Notes: generated by a model from the letters alone, not told the origin. A stretch of DNA of 38,293 nucleotides from Opitutia bacterium (GCA_947461205.1 CANHJG010000038.1:1-38293), one strand, 5' to 3'. Numbered from the stretch's first letter, positions 15,455 to 24,354 are shown. Made by a program: numbers and translations.

Positions 15455-16201
15455 ATGAAAACAATCTGTGCGTTCGTCGCGGTGAGCTTGGTCGCGGGGG
15501 CGGCCTTCGCGGCCGAGGAGGCGGTTGATCGCCGGTTCGTGGCCGCCACGGCCGGCGCGTATCCCGCGACGCCCGTGCCGGCGACGCTGGGGGCGAAGCC
15601 GCCGGCCGGGGCGGTCGTGCTCTTCGCCGGCAAGAATCTTGATGCGTGGGCCAAGAAAGCCGGTAAGGATTGGCTCAAGGAGGACGGCCCGGCCCGATGG
15701 AAGCTCGTCGAAGGCGGCGCGGTTGAGGTCGTGCCGGCAAGCGACAGTCTCATCTCGCATCAGAAATTCGGCGATTGTCGGGCGCACCTCGAGTTCCGCA
15801 CGCTGGGTGCGCCGACCAATAGCGGCATTTATTTTCAGGCGCGTTACGAGGTGGACATCAACGAGAGCTTCGGTCGCACGGACGGCTCGGCCTGTGGCAA
15901 TCTTGGCAACTGCACGCCGAAGGGCACGGGGCCGAAAGTGCGCGCCTCGCGAGCGCCGCTTGAGTGGCAGACGCTCGACGTGGAGTTCCGTGCGCCGCGG
16001 TTCGACGCCGCGGGGAAGAAAACGGCGAATGCCCGGGCGACCGTGTGGCTCAACGGCCAGAAACTTTACGACGAGCAGGAACTTAATCTTCCCACGGGTG
16101 CGGCGGGGCGCCTCGGGGAGGCGCCGACCGGACCGATCATGCTGCAGGAGCACGGTATGCCCGTGCAGTTCCGCAACGTGTGGGTGGTCGAGAAAAAATA
16201 G
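15455..16201 (+). CDS. DUF1080 protein (3-keto-disaccharide hydrolase-like)
   Basis: 248 residues with an ordinary signal peptide (KTICAFVAVSLVAGAAFAAE). The concanavalin-like DUF1080 fold is shown by VLFAGKNLDAW, then GGAVEVVPASDSLISHQKFGD, FRTLGAPTNSGIYFQARYE and the closing VQFRNVWVVE. Family members hydrolyse or eliminate the glycosidic bond of 3-keto-disaccharides. It lies between two Tat-exported isomerase paralogues in the same direction with short gaps (13 and 47 bases), consistent with one extracytoplasmic route that opens keto-sugars and isomerises the product. Confidence 0.88.
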   Translation: MKTICAFVAVSLVAGAAFAAEEAVDRRFVAATAGAYPATPVPATLGAKPPAGAVVLFAGKNLDAWAKKAGKDWLKEDGPARWKLVEGGAVEVVPASDSLISHQKFGDCRAHLEFRTLGAPTNSGIYFQARYEVDINESFGRTDGSACGNLGNCTPKGTGPKVRASRAPLEWQTLDVEFRAPRFDAAGKKTANARATVWLNGQKLYDEQELNLPTGAAGRLGEAPTGPIMLQEHGMPVQFRNVWVVEKK

Positions 16202-16248
16202 CCTCGTGCCGCCGTCGGCGCCGCGGTGGTGTTGTAACGACCCAACCG

Positions 16249-17226
16249 ATGAATCTGCCTCTCATGAATACCCCGCTCACCCGTCGCCGGTTTCTCGCCA
16301 CGTCAGCGCTGCTGCCCTTCGCCGCCGCCGGACTTTCCTCGGCTCGCGCCGCCTACCAGCCGATTCCCCGGCACAGCGGCGCGCACCTGCGCACGTCGCT
16401 CAACGCCTACTCTTTTTCCGATCTGCTCAATGCCAACGCCAAGGACGCCACCCAGGGGCTTGATCTGTTTCAGGTCTGCGATTTTGCGGCGAAGGTGGGC
16501 TTCGATGCGGTGGATCTGACCGGCTATTTCTTTACGGGCTACCCGAACGCGCCAGAGGCCGGGTATCTCATGCGGCTCAAGCGCCACGCGTTTAATCTCG
16601 GTCTCGACATCAGTGGCACGGGTGTGCGCAACGATTTCACGGCCGCCGATCCGGCGGTGCGCGCCGAGGGTGTGGCCCGCCTCAAGACGTGGATCGAAGT
16701 CGCGGCTAAGCTTGGGGCGCCGACCATCCGCGCCTTTGCCGACTGCCAGGCTCCGTTCAAGACCTGGCAACAGGCGTCCGGCAACGCGCCGCGCGACAAA
16801 GTCGAAGCGTGGATGGCCGAGGCCGTGCGCGAGTGCGCGGAACACGGCAAGAAGTTCGGCGTGATCGTCGCCGTCCAGAATCACGGCGACTTTATCGCCA
16901 CCGGCGCCGAGCACCTCAGTCTCCTCAAACGCGTCGACCACGATTGGTGCGCCGCGCTCGTGGACACGGGCAAATACCTCTCTGCCGATCCGTATGCGGA
17001 CATCGCAGTGATGGCACCCTACGCGGTCAATTGGCAGATCAAGGAAACGATGCAGAGCACCGTGAAATCGCCCAAGGTCGATATGAAGAAACTCGTCGCG
17101 ATCATCCGTCAATCCGGCTACCGCGGCTACGTGCCGATCGAGACGCTTGCGATGGGCCGCAAAGACTACGATCCCGCCGCGGAGGTCACGAAGATGCTGG
17201 TGGATCTCCGCGCCGCGCTGGCGTAG
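16249..17226 (+). CDS. Tat-exported sugar phosphate isomerase/epimerase-like TIM barrel (copy 2)
   Basis: 325 residues from ATG 16249; ATG 16264 is an equally good start. The twin-arginine signal is LTRRRFLATSALLPFAAAG. The barrel matches copy 1 along its length: LRTSLNAYSFSDLL, GFDAVDLTGYFFTGY, GVIVAVQNHGDF, VNWQIKE and GYRGYVPIETLA. The two copies have diverged well beyond recent duplication, so different but related substrates are likely. It is the third gene of the isomerase-DUF1080-isomerase operon. An EF-hand gene follows after 88 bases. Confidence 0.87.
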   Translation: MNLPLMNTPLTRRRFLATSALLPFAAAGLSSARAAYQPIPRHSGAHLRTSLNAYSFSDLLNANAKDATQGLDLFQVCDFAAKVGFDAVDLTGYFFTGYPNAPEAGYLMRLKRHAFNLGLDISGTGVRNDFTAADPAVRAEGVARLKTWIEVAAKLGAPTIRAFADCQAPFKTWQQASGNAPRDKVEAWMAEAVRECAEHGKKFGVIVAVQNHGDFIATGAEHLSLLKRVDHDWCAALVDTGKYLSADPYADIAVMAPYAVNWQIKETMQSTVKSPKVDMKKLVAIIRQSGYRGYVPIETLAMGRKDYDPAAEVTKMLVDLRAALA

Positions 17227-17314
17227 CCCGCCGAAACGAGGGCGCGGCGCGGCAGAAAATGTCCGAACTTCCGCGGCCCGCGCTATTTCCCTTGAGTAAC
17301 TCTCACCGTATTCC

Positions 17315-17647
17315 ATGAAAAAAATCCCCTTGTCTGCGTGGTGCATCGCCTTGCTCGGTTTGGTCGCGCTGCCCGGCGCCTTGGCCGCCGAGGGCCCGAA
17401 GGCCAGAATCTTCGCCAAATACGATACGAATAAAAACGGGGTCATCGATGGCGACGAAATCGCCGCGGTCCGCCAAGCGTTTGCCGCCGAGCCCAAGGGT
17501 GAATTCGCCGGCTACGACAAGAACGCCGACGGTAAACTCGACGACGCCGAGATTGCCGCCATCAAACCACCCGGCGCTAAGAAGGACGGCGAAAAGAAGG
17601 GCGGCGCAAAGAAAAAAGCCGACGGTGAGACGACGCAAAAGAAGTGA
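17315..17647 (+). CDS. Small secreted EF-hand calcium-binding protein
   Basis: 110 residues. A signal peptide (PLSAWCIALLGLVALPGALA) is followed by two canonical EF-hand loops, DTNKNGVIDGDE (37-48) and DKNADGKLDDAE (68-79), each with Asp/Asn at positions 1, 3 and 5 and a terminal Glu. The C-terminus is a Lys/Gly-rich tail (GAKKDGEKKGGAKKKADGE), which may bind a polyanion or the cell surface. Similar short proteins are common near secreted glycan enzymes in this phylum. Its partner is unknown. Confidence 0.83.
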   Translation: MKKIPLSAWCIALLGLVALPGALAAEGPKARIFAKYDTNKNGVIDGDEIAAVRQAFAAEPKGEFAGYDKNADGKLDDAEIAAIKPPGAKKDGEKKGGAKKKADGETTQKK

Positions 17648-17731
17648 TCGTCCGGGGCGTCCCTTGCCGGCGCCCAACACAAATTAAGCAGAGGGTTGGC
17701 GGCAAGCGACCCCCGAACCACGCAACCTACC

Positions 17732-19939
17732 ATGCAAACCCCTTCACGCATCCGATTCATCGCGCTCGCCGCCGCAGGCGCGGTGTTCAGTCCGGCGCTT
17801 TTTGCGCAGGCGCCCAAACCCGAGGAGACGGTGCTCCTCTCGGAATTCACGGTGAAGGAGAGTTCCGCTATCGGCTACATTGCCTCCGAGGCGGTAACCG
17901 GCACCCGCGTCGCGACACAGATCAAGGATCTGCCGTTTGCCGTCAGCGTCATCACGAGCGAGTTCATGAACGATTTCGATTTTTTCGATCTCGCATCCGA
18001 CATGGCCTACACGGCGAATCTCAATGCCGTCGACACCCAGGGCAACTCCAACCTGCGCGGCTACGGCGCGACGTTCACGCTGCGCAACGGATTTTACCGC
18101 CTCGGCCTCAATGACCGGATCAACACCGACCGGGTCGAGGTGATCAAGGGCCCCAATGCCGCGATCTACGGTTCGACGTCGCCGGCGGGCCTGATCAATT
18201 TCGTGACGAAGAGGCCGCGCGTCGGCGTGAATGCGAGTCGCGCCACCGTCACCGCGGGCAGTCTCGATCTACGGCGCGGGGAGATCAGCGTGAATACGCC
18301 GCTCGGCTCGCTCGGCGGCGTGCAGTTGGCCCAGCTCTTTAGTGCGCAGGCGACCAACGTCGGGTCCGAGACCGAGTTCGCGAACTCGCGCAACCGCCTC
18401 ATCAGCGAGAGCCTTCTCGCGCAATTTAAAGACGGCAGCACGCTGGTCTTTGAGCTGGAGTGGTCGAAGCGGAAGTCCGTCACGGCGACGTCGGCGATCC
18501 CCTTCGAATACAACGCGACGACGCGCGTCTATTCCGGGATTCAGCGCAAGGATCTCGCCTCTTTCAGCCAGGGCGGGCCCGACTCGGTACAGAACCGCGA
18601 GCTCACCTCGGTCTACCTGACTTACGATAAGCGGTACAACCGGGTTTGGTCCACGCATGTGGGCGGCTACGCGTATGCGCGGCACGCGTTTAATTTCAAC
18701 AACGGCAGCAGCGACCAATTCGATCCACGGACGGGCCGTTTCGGCCGCGGCAACGTGATCGTCGATCCGCTCAACGAGGACGGCGGCGGGGTGCAGGTCG
18801 ACACGCTCGCCGACTACGCGACCTTCGGCGGCAAGGTGCAGAACAAGACGCTGCTCACGCTGGATTATTCGCAGAACTGGCGCTACCGCCAGCAGGCGAG
18901 CCCGAACTCGCGCGTGTGGACGATCAACGGCGTGCTGCTCGCCGCACCCGACTACACGCTGCCGCCGCGCTCGGCGTTCACGATCGTCACGCGGCGCGAC
19001 AAGACGCGCTGGGATGTGCAGGGCTTTCTCCTTCGCCAGCAGTCGTCCTTTTTCAACGGGCGGTTGCTCGCGTTTGCCAGCCTGCGCCGCGACATCGTCA
19101 CCTATAATCTGACCTTCGGAAACCAATACAACCGCGCGGGCGGTGCGCTCACCACCCCGGGCCGCGTCTCGCGCTACACCGATACCGCGTGGTCGCCAAA
19201 CTTCGGCCTGAACTTCAAGGCCACGCGCACCGTTTCCTTTTACGCGAGCCAGAGCCGCTCCTTCTCGCCCGCCGGGCAGGTCGCCCGCATCACCGATCCT
19301 CATCTGGAAAACGAGACCTCCGCCGGCTGGGACTACGGGATCAAGGCGGCGTTCCGCGACGACTCGCTGGTGTTCACGCTCGGCGGTTTTTATATCGACC
19401 GGAATGGCGTGAAGACCACGTTGCGCGATCCGATCACCGGGCTCAACGAGACCGTGGCGGCCGGCCAGCAGAACACGAAGGGGGTTGAGTTTGAAGGCTC
19501 GTGGCGGGTCACGCCGCAGCTTGTCCTCACCGGTAGCTATGGCTACGTGAACGCGAAAATTCTCTTCAACGGAAATGCGGTGACCGATGTCGGTCAGATG
19601 CCCGCGGGCGTCCCCATCGACCAAGGCAGTCTCGCGTGGAAATACTCGTTCACGCGCGGCGGGTGGAAGGGCCTCGCGTGGAACGGTGGCGTGACCTACT
19701 CGGGCGTGGCCTATCCCAATTCAACCGCCGCGCCCACCGACGCGCGCCGGTCGATCAACGCCCCGAGCTACGCCCTCGTGAACTCCGGGTTGAGCTACAC
19801 GTGGAGCGCGGGTCAAACGCGGACGAAGCACTCGGTCCGCCTGAGCGCGAAGAACCTCCTCGACCGGGATTACGAAGACCAGCGCGGCAATCTCGGGGTG
19901 GGCCGCGGAGTTTATTTTGCCTATACGCGGTCGCATTGA
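17732..19939 (+). CDS. TonB-dependent outer-membrane receptor
   Basis: 735 residues from the ATG at 17732; the signal peptide is IRFIALAAAGAVFSPALFAQ. The segment ETVLLSEFTVKES is the usual N-terminal motif of Opitutaceae-type receptors and may include the TonB box. The plug domain follows (ATQIKDLPFAVSVITSEFMN, and later DRVEVIKGPNAAIYGSTSPAG), then a 22-strand barrel that ends with NLLDRDYEDQRGN and an aromatic-rich last strand (GVYFAYTRSH). No STN domain is present, so it should not signal directly through a FecR-type anti-sigma contact. The cargo is unknown; a siderophore-like or glycan ligand is possible. A sigma factor gene follows after 54 bases. Confidence 0.9.
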   Translation: MQTPSRIRFIALAAAGAVFSPALFAQAPKPEETVLLSEFTVKESSAIGYIASEAVTGTRVATQIKDLPFAVSVITSEFMNDFDFFDLASDMAYTANLNAVDTQGNSNLRGYGATFTLRNGFYRLGLNDRINTDRVEVIKGPNAAIYGSTSPAGLINFVTKRPRVGVNASRATVTAGSLDLRRGEISVNTPLGSLGGVQLAQLFSAQATNVGSETEFANSRNRLISESLLAQFKDGSTLVFELEWSKRKSVTATSAIPFEYNATTRVYSGIQRKDLASFSQGGPDSVQNRELTSVYLTYDKRYNRVWSTHVGGYAYARHAFNFNNGSSDQFDPRTGRFGRGNVIVDPLNEDGGGVQVDTLADYATFGGKVQNKTLLTLDYSQNWRYRQQASPNSRVWTINGVLLAAPDYTLPPRSAFTIVTRRDKTRWDVQGFLLRQQSSFFNGRLLAFASLRRDIVTYNLTFGNQYNRAGGALTTPGRVSRYTDTAWSPNFGLNFKATRTVSFYASQSRSFSPAGQVARITDPHLENETSAGWDYGIKAAFRDDSLVFTLGGFYIDRNGVKTTLRDPITGLNETVAAGQQNTKGVEFEGSWRVTPQLVLTGSYGYVNAKILFNGNAVTDVGQMPAGVPIDQGSLAWKYSFTRGGWKGLAWNGGVTYSGVAYPNSTAAPTDARRSINAPSYALVNSGLSYTWSAGQTRTKHSVRLSAKNLLDRDYEDQRGNLGVGRGVYFAYTRSH

Positions 19940-19993
19940 AATGAAAGGCGGTGCGATGGTCGTCGCGATCCGCCGTTCCCGCCTTCCCGCCCC

Positions 19994-20548
19994 ATGACCA
20001 GCAATCAATTTTCCGAGACCGACAGCCGCAAGCGGCTGATGGCACTGATGACGCGGCATCAACGCCAGATCTTCGCCTACATCTACACCCTCGTGCCCGA
20101 CCGGCACGATGCGGAGGACTTGCTGCAGGAAACGAGTCTGGTGATCTGCGAGAAGTTCGAGGAATTTCGCCCGGGCTCGGATTTCGTGGCGTGGGCGTGT
20201 CAGATCGCCTGGTGGCGCATCCGGTATTCGCGGCAAAAATTCGCGCGTGCGAAAGTGATCTTCGACGACGAGGTGCTGGCGAAGGTCGCGCAGACGGCCG
20301 GGGAAATGGCGCGGGAGCTCGACGAACGGCACGAGGCGTTGGCGGGTTGCCTCAAGAAACTCGCCCCGCGTGACCGGGAACTCGTGCTCACGCGCTACGA
20401 GCCGGGCAGCGGCGTGGCCGAGGCGGCGAAGCGCAGCGGGCGCTCGATGGATGCGGCTTACAAGGCGCTCCACCGTCTGCGCAAACTGCTGCATGATTGC
20501 GTGACCAACGAGCTGGCCAACCAGCAGCCGCACGGAGGTGCTGCGTGA
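19994..20548 (+). CDS. ECF-type RNA polymerase sigma factor (Rhodopirellula/Verrucomicrobium type)
   Basis: 184 residues. Region 2 is seen at RHQRQIFAYIYTLVPDRHDA and EDLLQETSLVICEKFEEF, with the DNA-melting segment FVAWACQIAWWRIRYSRQK. Region 4 is at LAPRDRELVLTRYEPGSGVA and SMDAAYKALHRLRKLL. The conserved WACQIA...RRxR pattern is typical of the sigma family found in Planctomycetes and Verrucomicrobia. The last four bases overlap the start of the FecR/LamG gene, so the two are translationally coupled. The target genes may include the receptor in front, though no promoter motif could be recognised. Confidence 0.9.
   Translation: MTSNQFSETDSRKRLMALMTRHQRQIFAYIYTLVPDRHDAEDLLQETSLVICEKFEEFRPGSDFVAWACQIAWWRIRYSRQKFARAKVIFDDEVLAKVAQTAGEMARELDERHEALAGCLKKLAPRDRELVLTRYEPGSGVAEAAKRSGRSMDAAYKALHRLRKLLHDCVTNELANQQPHGGAA
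20534..20538 (+). promoter_or_regulatory. Shine-Dalgarno sequence that fixes a GTG start
   Basis: GGAGG lies six bases before GTG 20545, inside the end of the sigma factor gene. It supports the GTG that overlaps the sigma stop codon (GTGA, 20545-20548). It is one of the few strong ribosome-binding sites in the window. Confidence 0.75.
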
Positions 20549-22149
20549 ACCTCACCGACGACGAGATTCTCGAGCTGAACGAACTGTGTGGCGCGGTTGC
20601 CGACGGGACGTTGACCGAGGTGCAGCGGGTGCGGCTGGGGCGCTGGATGGCGGAGTCGGACGAGGCCCGGCGTCACTACGTGCGGGCGCTGGGGCAGTCG
20701 GCGAGTTTGCTGAGCTATGCGGCCGAGGTGCACGCGGAGACGCCCGACGCGCCGGTGCGGCTGGCGAAGGTGTTTCGTTTCTCGCTCTGGTGGACGGCGG
20801 TGGTGCCGGCGGCGGCGGCGCTGGTGTTCGGCCTGTTTTTCGCGGGCGGTGGGTCCGTTGACCAACCGGCAGTGGCGCAGCCGAGCGATTTTGTGGGGCG
20901 CGTGACGGGCGTGAAAGGCGTGCAGTGGGTGTCGGGGGCGCACGCGACCGGGGCCCATGTGCGGAAGGGGCAAAGGCTCGAACTCGCCGCGGGCTACGCC
21001 GAGGTGACTTTCGATTCCGGTGCGCGGGTCGTGCTTGAAGGGGCCGCCGCGCTGGAGGTCAATTCGGCCTGGGAAGTGACGCTGCGGCGCGGCACGCTCA
21101 AGGCGAACGTGCCGCCGGAGGCGGTCGGATTCAGCGTCGCCAACCCTGCGGTGCGGGTGGTGGATCTCGGCACGGAGTTCACGATGGTGGCCGATGCGAA
21201 CGGGGCGGAGGTGTTTGTGCTCAAAGGGGAGGTCGAGGCGGCGCCCCGGGCCACCCGGGAACTCGAGACGATTTTGTTGCGCGAAAAGGAATCGCGCCGC
21301 TTCGCGGCGACGGGCGTGTCGGTGGTGCGGGACAGCGCGCGGAAATTTGCGCAGCTGACCGAGCCGCTCGCGCTGGACCGATTGGCGTTGGTGACGCGGC
21401 ACCTGCACTGGACGTTCGACGAGTGGGCCGGGGCGTCGTCGCGAGCGCGTCCGGCGGAGCTGGTGGGGCGCGCGTGGGATGTCACGCTGCGGCTCCCGGC
21501 CGGCGGGGAGGCCGGGCGGGCGCACGTCGACGGACGTCGGGCGCGGGCGTTGCGCTTTGACGGGCAGCTCTACGGGCAGGCGGCGTTTCCCGGGCTTTCG
21601 GGGAACACGCCGCACACGATCGCGTTTTGGATCCGCGTGCCCGAAGAAGCGTCGTTGTCCGATGCCTATTCGATGGTCACGTGGTTCACGAAGAACAAGA
21701 AACTCGGCAACCGGCACGTGGGCATCAATTGGAACCGGGACCGCCACGACGGGCCCATCGGGGCGCTACGCACGGATTTTGGCGGCGGTCAGGCGGTGGG
21801 GTTGACGACATTGCGGGACGGACGCTGGCATCACATCGCGGTGTGTTTCACGCCGGGTGACGAAGATCCGACGGTGCCGGTGCAGGTGAAGCAATACGTG
21901 GACGGCCGGCTGGAGAGCAGCACGATCATTCCCGGGAAGAAGCGGGGGCCGGCCATGGCGAAAAATGCGGAGTGGGCGGATATCGTGTGGTTGGGCTGTC
22001 GCCTCGGGCCGGCCGGGCTCCGGCAGGAACGGTTTCGCGGCGAACTGGATGAGCTGTTTATCGCGGATCGCGGCCTGGAGCCGCAGGAAATTGTATCGCT
22101 GATGAATGACAATCGGCTGCCCAGTGCGGCGCTGGCCGCGCAGCGGTAG
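20545..22149 (+). CDS. FecR-domain membrane protein with C-terminal LamG-like domain
   Basis: 534 residues from the GTG at 20545. The N-terminal part (1-75) is an acidic helical region (LTDDEILELNELCGAVADG, LGRWMAESDEARRHY) like those that bind ECF sigma factors. A membrane segment spans about 79-100 (LWWTAVVPAAAALVFGLFFA). A FecR domain follows (about 115-250: GQRLELAAGYAEVTF, then NPAVRVVDLGTEFTMVAD). The C-terminal 230 residues form a LamG/concanavalin-like sandwich (PHTIAFWIRVPEE, GRWHHIAVCF, RGELDELFIADR). The likely role is a membrane-bound regulator of the coupled sigma factor whose external LamG part senses a carbohydrate. Confidence 0.88.
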   Translation: MNLTDDEILELNELCGAVADGTLTEVQRVRLGRWMAESDEARRHYVRALGQSASLLSYAAEVHAETPDAPVRLAKVFRFSLWWTAVVPAAAALVFGLFFAGGGSVDQPAVAQPSDFVGRVTGVKGVQWVSGAHATGAHVRKGQRLELAAGYAEVTFDSGARVVLEGAAALEVNSAWEVTLRRGTLKANVPPEAVGFSVANPAVRVVDLGTEFTMVADANGAEVFVLKGEVEAAPRATRELETILLREKESRRFAATGVSVVRDSARKFAQLTEPLALDRLALVTRHLHWTFDEWAGASSRARPAELVGRAWDVTLRLPAGGEAGRAHVDGRRARALRFDGQLYGQAAFPGLSGNTPHTIAFWIRVPEEASLSDAYSMVTWFTKNKKLGNRHVGINWNRDRHDGPIGALRTDFGGGQAVGLTTLRDGRWHHIAVCFTPGDEDPTVPVQVKQYVDGRLESSTIIPGKKRGPAMAKNAEWADIVWLGCRLGPAGLRQERFRGELDELFIADRGLEPQEIVSLMNDNRLPSAALAAQR

Positions 22150-22186
22150 CGCGTCAGGCGGCCGATATTTTTTCAAAATTTTCCCG

Positions 22187-23167
22187 ATGAAACTCCGATT
22201 CGTTCTGTTGGTCACCGCACTGCTGACACCGCTGCTCGCGCAAGACGCGCCGAAGCGGCCGCGCATCACGGGCATTTCGCATGCGGCGTTTTATGTGAGC
22301 GACCTGGCCAAGGCGCGGGCGTTCTACGAAGGGTTCCTGGGCTTCCAGTCGCCGTTTTCGATTCCGCGGAAAGATCCGAAGGAGCAACTCGTGTGGATCA
22401 AGATCAACGACCGGCAGAGTGTGGAACTCTTCCCCGGGTCCGAGGTTTCCCCGGAGGCCGACCGCCTTTATCACATCGCGGTGGAGACGGACGATGCGGA
22501 AGGGATGCGGCTCTATTTGCAGGCGAAAGGGATCGCGGTGCCGCCGAAGACGGGCATCGGCCGGATCGGGAACAAAAACTATTTTGTGAAGGATCCGAAC
22601 GGGAACACGGTGGAGATCGTGGAATACCTAGCCGGCGGTTGGACGATGCGCGAGCAGGGGAAGTTTATGCCCGATACCCGGATTTCCACGCGAATGAGCC
22701 ATGTGGGCGTGCTGGTGGGGCAGTTCGAGGCCTCGATTAAATTCTACGGGGAAATCTTGGGCTTCACCGAGATTTGGCGGGGCGGGGCGGGCAAGACCCT
22801 CAGCTGGGTGAATCTGCGCGTGCCCGACGGTAACGACTACGTGGAGTTTATGCTCTATAACAAAGCGCCGACGCGGGACGTGATGCTGACGAAGCACCAT
22901 ATTTGTCTCGAAGTGGCCGACGTGGCCAAGGCTGGCGCGATCCTTCAGGGGCGGACGTTGCCGGTCGGTTCGAAACCGCCCGAGGCCATGAAGACCGGCG
23001 TGAACGGCAAGCGGCAGATCAATTGTTTCGATCCCGATGGGACGCGGGTGGAGATCATGGAGCCGGGCACGTTTGAAGGGAAACCCGTTCCGCCGTCGAA
23101 CGCGCCGGCCCCGGAGCCGTTGCCGCCCTATCAGCCGGCGCCGGAAGCGAAGCGCGTGGCGAAGTGA
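22187..23167 (+). CDS. Secreted protein with two VOC (glyoxalase/dioxygenase-like) domains
   Basis: 326 residues from the ATG at 22187, at the start of a signal peptide (KLRFVLLVTALLTPLLAQ). Domain 1 starts at GISHAAFYVSDLAKARAFYE and ends with VKDPNGNTVEIVEYL. Domain 2 starts at RMSHVGVLVGQFEASIKFYG and ends with CFDPDGTRVEIMEPG. The paired His and Glu positions expected for metal binding are present in both halves (H and E in GISH/VEIVE and SHVG/VEIME). VOC proteins outside the cytoplasm are uncommon. It follows the FecR-LamG gene after 37 bases and may share its transcript. The Pro-rich tail is probably unstructured. The reaction is unknown. Confidence 0.85.
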   Translation: MKLRFVLLVTALLTPLLAQDAPKRPRITGISHAAFYVSDLAKARAFYEGFLGFQSPFSIPRKDPKEQLVWIKINDRQSVELFPGSEVSPEADRLYHIAVETDDAEGMRLYLQAKGIAVPPKTGIGRIGNKNYFVKDPNGNTVEIVEYLAGGWTMREQGKFMPDTRISTRMSHVGVLVGQFEASIKFYGEILGFTEIWRGGAGKTLSWVNLRVPDGNDYVEFMLYNKAPTRDVMLTKHHICLEVADVAKAGAILQGRTLPVGSKPPEAMKTGVNGKRQINCFDPDGTRVEIMEPGTFEGKPVPPSNAPAPEPLPPYQPAPEAKRVAK

Positions 23168-23299
23168 GGCCGGGGTTGACGTGAGGTGCGGCGGCGGCGG
23201 ATCGGGTAGGCGCGGGCCAAGTCGGTTAAACGGAGGGGAGATTAGCGCACTGCAAGGTGCCAACGATGCAAACAGCCCGAGCCTCTCGGCTGCCGATAA

Positions 23300-23592
23300 A
23301 CCAGCTTCCCCCCCACGCCCCGGCTCGATGGCGGACCGCAAACCATCCTTCTGGTCGAAGCGGTGGCGCGGTCGATTGCGTTTTATCGGGACCCGCTACA
23401 GCTCGCCGGGGATGAGGCGGGGAAGATAGGGCTGGCCAAGCACCAGGGGGAGATCGACCGGGAGGCGAAATCGATTTACGGCGGACGCAGTGGGGTGGTG
23501 CGCGATCCGGACGGCAGACGGATCGAATGCAAGACGGCGGCGGTGGTGCAGGCGCCGGCGCGGCCGGCGATGCCGATCGCCCAAAAGCCGGA
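23300..23592 (+). pseudogene. Degenerate VOC-domain gene remnant
   Basis: A frame open from 23300 reads RLDGGPQTILLVEAVARSIA, FYRDPLQLAGDEAGKIGLAK and later SGVVRDPDGRRIECKTAA. The pieces VARSIAFYRD and VVRDPDGRRIE are the first-helix and last-strand motifs of a VOC domain, but the intervening sequence is too short and there is no start. It lies between the intact VOC gene and the end of the minus-strand repeat-protein gene. The rest of the gap (23168-23299) shows nothing recognisable. Confidence 0.45.
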
Positions 23593-24354
23593 TCAGCGGA
23601 TTTCGGCTAGAGCGGCGCGGGCGCGGCGGCGGGCTTCGTCGTCGTATTTTTCCCGTTGGGGCATGACGAGCGACTGCTCGAAGGATTTTTTCGCGGCGTC
23701 GGATTGGCCGTCGGCGAGGAGGGCGTGACCGAGTTCGACGCGGTGGGCGGGCAGCGTCGGGGAGAGTTCGGAGGCGCGGCGCAGGAAACGCACGGCTTCG
23801 GCGGTCGAGGCGGCGGGCAGGCCGCCATAAACGAGGCGGACGAGGAAGCGGGTGGCGGCACCCAGCGACGCGACTTCGTAGTGCCAACGGCCGAGGACGT
23901 GGTGGGCGTAATCGTAGGCCGGATCGAGGGCGAGGGCGCGCTCGGCGTGGTCTTTCACCAGCCGCGAGTATTCGATTTTCGTGCGGGTGTCGGAATAGGC
24001 CCCGAGTTTGCCGTAGCAGATGGCGAGCGAGAGGACGTTGACGGGATTCGTAGGGTCGAGCGCGACGCAACGTTGGGCGAAGGCGAGCGCCGTGGTGCAG
24101 AGGCGTTTTTTCTCGGCGGGGTCGGGGGTGTCGAAGTCGAGGTCGGAGTATTGCCGTGCGATTTTCTGCAAAATGAACGGATGGTTGGGGTGGGCGGCGT
24201 CGGCCTGGAGAAAGAGGGTGAGGGCGGTCGTGGAATCAAAGCGGGCCTCGGCGGCCAAGGCGTCGCGGACGACGGGATCGGATTCGACGGCCGCGCGCAT
24301 CGGGGCGAGCCAGACCAAGACAGCGGCCAGGATCGTGAAGCGTAAAATGGTCAC
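23593..24354 (-). CDS. TPR-like protein of the RMDN (regulator of microtubule dynamics) type
   Basis: 253 residues from a GTG at 24354. That start overlaps the stop of the upstream methyltransferase gene by four bases (GTGA) and begins a signal or anchor sequence (TILRFTILAAVLVWLAPMRA). Helical repeats follow: ARFDSTTALTLFLQADAAHP, TTALAFAQRCVALDPTNPVN and others. The segment HHVLGRWHYEVASLGAATRF, with VYGGLPAASTAEAVRFLRRA, is the signature shared with the RMDN family, a TPR-type fold first named in animals and also found in bacteria. It is the last gene of the lipid cluster. It probably binds a protein or lipid in the periplasm; no catalytic motif is seen. Confidence 0.75.
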   Translation of the reverse strand: MTILRFTILAAVLVWLAPMRAAVESDPVVRDALAAEARFDSTTALTLFLQADAAHPNHPFILQKIARQYSDLDFDTPDPAEKKRLCTTALAFAQRCVALDPTNPVNVLSLAICYGKLGAYSDTRTKIEYSRLVKDHAERALALDPAYDYAHHVLGRWHYEVASLGAATRFLVRLVYGGLPAASTAEAVRFLRRASELSPTLPAHRVELGHALLADGQSDAAKKSFEQSLVMPQREKYDDEARRRARAALAEIR

